This document shows, one piece after another, positions 61,307 through 64,000 of a stretch of 64,000 nt of DNA. The DNA is from Oscillospiraceae bacterium (lineage in GTDB: Bacteria; Bacillota; Clostridia; Saccharofermentanales; Saccharofermentanaceae): assembly GCA_902787975.1 (NCBI GenBank), contig CADAIP010000005.1, forward strand, positions 41,020 to 105,019, written 5' to 3'. How positions within the stretch are numbered: the stretch's first letter is position 1; each line of letters starts with the position of its first letter. The notes beneath the pieces are model-generated. The model worked only from the letters and a program-made list of their open reading frames with translations. It was not told where the DNA came from and ran no database searches. The position numbers and the translations under genes were made by a program.

Positions 61307-62353
61307 TTAAAGATAAGGATTGTTCGGCTGCTGGGGATTATAAGGCTGGTTATAAGTCTGGCCGCCATAAGGTTGTGCATAAGACTGACCATAAGGCTGT
61401 CCATAAGACTGCTGGCCCGCACCCGCGACCGCACCAACACCCATGCCCTGATCAGCGGGCTTGGGGCATCCGCATTTACCGCAGAAATTATATGTTGAGA
61501 GAGTCCAGCAGTTGGGGCATGTCCAGGAGCTGATGACCTGGCGCTGTCTTCCGCACTTTCCACAGAAGTTGAGGTAATTGACCGAGCCGCATGTGCATGT
61601 CCAGACACCGACAACGTTCGGAATATAAATGGTCTGTTCCTTTTTGTCGGGAACTTCGACGATGCAGAAATCGTTTTTCGAAGACTTGACGATAAGGACG
61701 ATCGAAGATGCGAACATTCCGGCCATGAAGAGGAGCCACAAAATGAGAGTAATGCCGACAAGTGAGATCTCATCGGATGAGCCGCCGCCCATCAGGATAG
61801 CGTCATAAACACCGTGGATAAGGGCGGGAATGAGCATCGCGAGGATCAAGTGAAGAGCGAACTTGCCGTTCTTTTTCGTGAGCTTGGCATACTTGGCCCT
61901 GCTGTAGAAGAAACCCATGTAAACGCCGAAGCAGGCGTGACCGGGGATCGAAGTAAACATACGAAGGAGCGCTGTTCCCGCACCGAAAACCAGCGTGTAA
62001 CCGATATTCTCGATGGCAGCGAATCCGAGCGAAGCGAAGACCGCATAAACGATAGCGTCATAGCTGTAATTGAAATTCTTATTTTTCCATGTGATGAGGA
62101 AGAGGACCAGGAATTTGCTGAGCTCTTCGGCAGGACCTACGACTATCATTGCGTGGAGGATGCCTTCGATCATGGAGTCGGTGCCGATTACCATTCCTCC
62201 CAATTTCTCGAGAATGAATGCAGGGATTACAGATCCGACACCTGCGAAAAATATGGCGATAAGAAGACCAAACGGTTCTTTCTCTTTTTTATCGTTGAAG
62301 TAGATCATCAACAGAAGACCTACTACCGGAATTAATGCTAATGAAAATATCAC
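61307..62353 (-). CDS. prsW: PrsW-family intramembrane metalloprotease with zinc ribbons and Q/Y/G/P tail
   Basis: 348 residues. About eight membrane helices (1-225) carry PrsW motifs: PAEELSK (EExxK-like, about 92-98), AIENIGY (about 123-129), HACFGVYMGFFY (about 148-159), HGVYDA. These enzymes cut membrane substrates such as anti-sigma factors. Then two zinc ribbons (CTCG...CGKCG and CPNC...CGKCG, about 252-293) and a low-complexity tail of repeated YGQ/YNQP. Start GTG 62353 has AAGGAG with 7 bases of spacing; the frame goes back to 62392 without one. Partner unknown. Confidence 0.85.
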   Translation of the reverse strand: MIFSLALIPVVGLLLMIYFNDKKEKEPFGLLIAIFFAGVGSVIPAFILEKLGGMVIGTDSMIEGILHAMIVVGPAEELSKFLVLFLITWKNKNFNYSYDAIVYAVFASLGFAAIENIGYTLVFGAGTALLRMFTSIPGHACFGVYMGFFYSRAKYAKLTKKNGKFALHLILAMLIPALIHGVYDAILMGGGSSDEISLVGITLILWLLFMAGMFASSIVLIVKSSKNDFCIVEVPDKKEQTIYIPNVVGVWTCTCGSVNYLNFCGKCGRQRQVISSWTCPNCWTLSTYNFCGKCGCPKPADQGMGVGAVAGAGQQSYGQPYGQSYAQPYGGQTYNQPYNPQQPNNPYL

Positions 62354-62470
62354 GGCTGCTCTCCTTATTATGTTCCTCAAATATAAAAACAAATTTAGGA
62401 TAACATTTTATATAAGAAGTGTCACATATATAATCGATTTGGAAATTTCGAAAAAAGTTCGGATTGCCTG

Positions 62471-62501
62471 TTGACTCTTCCCTTGGGGCACCCTTTAGGA
62501 T
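62471..62501 (+). promoter_or_regulatory. MerR-type promoter with 19-base spacer
   Basis: TTGACT (62471-62476), 19 bases, TAGGAT (62496-62501). The spacer carries an imperfect dyad CCTTGGG-GCA-CCCTTTAGG. Over-long spacers with a dyad are the hallmark of promoters activated by MerR regulators, so the downstream MerR gene is probably autoregulated. Confidence 0.8.
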
Positions 62502-62532
62502 GTGGTCATCAAGCAATAAGGAGGTTCAGAAA

Positions 62533-63714
62533 ATGGACGAAAAAATGACTTCAGGAGAGATCGCAAAGAAGGCGGGAGTATCACAAAAGGCAGTCCGTCT
62601 TTACGATGAGAAGGGCCTTTTGAAGCCCACAGAATATTCAGAAGGCAACTACCGTCTCTACGACAAGGAAGCTCTCGAGATCTTAGAGAAGATCGTTGCC
62701 CTCAAGCAGATCGGTTTCTCTTTGGAAGAGATCCGCGATAATCTCGTAGCAGGCGATGCAAAGGATATCGAAGAAGCCTTGAGAATGCAGCTTGCGGTTA
62801 TGGAAGAAAAGCGTTACCGCATCGATATGGTGATCGACGCGATCAACAGGACACTGGCACGCAAGGGAGAATCGCTCGACTGGGATGACGTGGCAGGAAT
62901 CGTACAGAGCGTAACGGTCGACCAGAATGCTGACCGCAACCACTGGCTCATGATGCAGCACACTGTGCCCGGGGAAGACTGGTATGTTAAGGTTTTCGAT
63001 TCTCTTGAGTTCGGCAAAGAAGAAACGGTATTGGATCTCGGATGCGGTTATTCAAAGCTCTGGAGAAACAACTGGAAGGACATTCCGTGCGGTACCAAAA
63101 TTTTCGCATACGATATCCGCGGCAGCTGGGCTGATGACTTTGAGAAGTTCCTTGAAGAAAACAAAAGCGACCTGCCTGAAGGTGTTGATATCAATCTTGT
63201 TTTCAGTGATCTTGAGAAGGAAGAGGCATGGGGTCTTATCGAAAAGGACAAGACTTACAGCCGCATCGTTGCACACTACATCGAAGATGAGCTGAAAGAT
63301 GCAGAAGCGCTTGTAGCAAAGGCATCCAAGGTCCTCGACAAAGACGGGTTCTTCTCGATCAACGGACCTGACGTAAACACATGGAATTTCTTCTTTAAAG
63401 ATGCAATGAAAGAAGCAGGTATAGAAGTTCCTTTCATTGACGACGTTATCGCTGATCAGGAGAAAGAACGCGACGAATTCAGGAATATGGTCTCCAAGTA
63501 TTTCGCGAAGGTCGACGTCATAGGACTTCAGAGTTCTTTCAGATACGATAAGGCTGACGACCTCCTCCTTAAGATGAAGGATACTTATGAAGGCCAGGAA
63601 AAGTTTTTCGCTAAAAATGCCGACAAGATCAAGGCTTACTTCGAAGAGAAACTGGAGGAGAAGGGTGAGATCCTGATCACCTGCGACTCGCATTTCTTAC
63701 ATTGTTACATCTGA
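62533..63714 (+). CDS. MerR-family regulator fused to a SAM methyltransferase domain
   Basis: 393 residues. N-terminal MerR winged helix (about 4-75: SGEIAKKAGVSQKAVRLYDE, then GLLKPTEYSEGNYRLYD), a coiled-coil dimerisation helix (about 80-118), and a C-terminal class I methyltransferase domain with SAM motif VLDLGCGYSKLW (about 165-176) and a second acidic segment AYDIRG. AAGGAGG at 62518-62524 sets the start at ATG 62533. The methyltransferase part may be the effector-binding or catalytic half; similar fusions are known in Clostridia but their ligand is not established to my knowledge. Confidence 0.88.
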   Translation: MDEKMTSGEIAKKAGVSQKAVRLYDEKGLLKPTEYSEGNYRLYDKEALEILEKIVALKQIGFSLEEIRDNLVAGDAKDIEEALRMQLAVMEEKRYRIDMVIDAINRTLARKGESLDWDDVAGIVQSVTVDQNADRNHWLMMQHTVPGEDWYVKVFDSLEFGKEETVLDLGCGYSKLWRNNWKDIPCGTKIFAYDIRGSWADDFEKFLEENKSDLPEGVDINLVFSDLEKEEAWGLIEKDKTYSRIVAHYIEDELKDAEALVAKASKVLDKDGFFSINGPDVNTWNFFFKDAMKEAGIEVPFIDDVIADQEKERDEFRNMVSKYFAKVDVIGLQSSFRYDKADDLLLKMKDTYEGQEKFFAKNADKIKAYFEEKLEEKGEILITCDSHFLHCYI

Positions 63715-63751
63715 TTCCGAATGTGATTTACGGAACGGGTATTTAGCACAT

Positions 63752-63780
63752 GTCAGGTTGTCTCAAACGGGGCAGCCTTT
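63752..63780 (+). terminator. Terminator of MerR-methyltransferase gene
   Basis: AGGTTGTCTC-AAAC-GGGGCAGCCTTT, with G-U pairs; a diverged copy of the TGTCTC...GAGGCA terminator family. Confidence 0.65.
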
Positions 63781-63845
63781 CATGTGTTTTAAGCGTTCAA
63801 CTGTCTGGAGCCTGTCTTGCGCCGCGATATCTGAGCAGTACCAAA

Positions 63846-63879
63846 TTCGTACAGTAAACGATCTCAGTTACTGTACGAA
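63846..63879. repeat. Single interrupted palindrome related to the 21848/32563 repeats
   Basis: TTCGTACAGTAA (63846-63857), 10-base centre, TTACTGTACGAA (63868-63879). The core TACAGTAA-N10-TTACTGTA is the same as in the repeats at 21848 and 32563. Confidence 0.85.
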
Positions 63880-63958
63880 AAAGGTATTTGCAGGAAGCGA
63901 TCGCCGTGCCCATATAATTGTGTAAATTCAAAATAAAGAGCCAAGTGGCTTAACCTTG

Positions 63959-63991
63959 TATAATTTTAATTGCGACAAAAAATCAAGGAGG
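63959..63991 (+). promoter_or_regulatory. Promoter -10 and ribosome site of a gene starting at the window edge
   Basis: TATAAT (63959-63964) and AAGGAGG (63985-63991). The final base, A at 64000, has the right spacing to be the first base of an ATG, so the next gene on the plus strand begins at the edge. Confidence 0.65.
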
Positions 63992-64000
63992 TTAAGTACA

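Noticed and set aside
1..64000. c-di-GMP riboswitches, tRNA or rRNA genes, IS elements
   Set aside because: Reading the intergenic stretches showed no GEMM-type core, no tRNA cloverleaf or rRNA sequence, and no transposase or integrase frame. A covariance-model search would be needed to exclude diverged RNAs.

Overview
The window looks like a chromosomal stretch of a Bacillota of class Clostridia, probably an anaerobic gut or rumen dweller. Evidence: mid-40s GC by eye, strong AAGGAGG-type ribosome sites, TTG and GTG starts, TTGACA/TATAAT promoters, a CIRCE heat-shock operator, an iron alcohol dehydrogenase, alanine dehydrogenase, a GH94 disaccharide phosphorylase, an Lsa-type ABC-F protein and a very high number of GGDEF proteins. 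A more exact taxon cannot be given from sequence alone. I see no rRNA, tRNA, transposase, integrase or phage gene.

Layout. 1-12.6 kb: start of an MFS exporter, putP, a metallo-hydrolase, a membrane XRE regulator, a diguanylate cyclase, SDR plus Fe-alcohol dehydrogenase, macro domain, CorA plus methyltransferase, and a translationally coupled luxE-luxC-like pair. 12.6-22 kb: a zinc-ribbon membrane protein, an ABC-F ribosome-protection gene behind a leader-peptide attenuator, a flavoprotein/GNAT operon, a GGDEF-EAL protein, an ACT protein and two surface proteins. 22-33 kb: GH94 phosphorylase divergent from a DUF218 protein, MmcQ-like protein, a GGDEF protein, ald, a zinc-ribbon repeat protein, another GGDEF protein, lipoprotein, NUDIX. 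33-44 kb: CIRCE-controlled Hsp20, a second metallo-hydrolase, flavin reductase, glycerate kinase, mazEF, radical SAM protein, two GGDEF proteins (one with a LacI-type sensor), MATE exporter. 44-56 kb: solitary HerA-type ATPase, an ABC exporter followed by a response regulator/histidine kinase pair, an AT-rich orphan gene, and an ABC/FtsX/C45-hydrolase operon. 56-64 kb: MutS-like ATPase, papain-like lipoprotein, GGDEF protein, a periodic palindrome array, PrsW-like protease, and a MerR-methyltransferase fusion.

Themes. Seven GGDEF-family proteins with different sensor regions occur here against one EAL phosphodiesterase, so c-di-GMP signalling is heavily represented. Several genes (three of them GGDEF) have TATAAT only 6-8 bases before ATG and no ribosome site, which suggests leaderless mRNAs. 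The least explained signal lies between genes: arrays of interrupted palindromes, each array with its own arm sequence and its own exact period (53, 62, 62, 63 and 73 bases, with one extra 42-base step), all close to whole numbers of DNA helical turns. The largest, at 60940-61270, has five 39-base units separated by four spacers of exactly 34 bases. It resembles a CRISPR array in geometry, but its repeat centres vary and no cas genes are visible.
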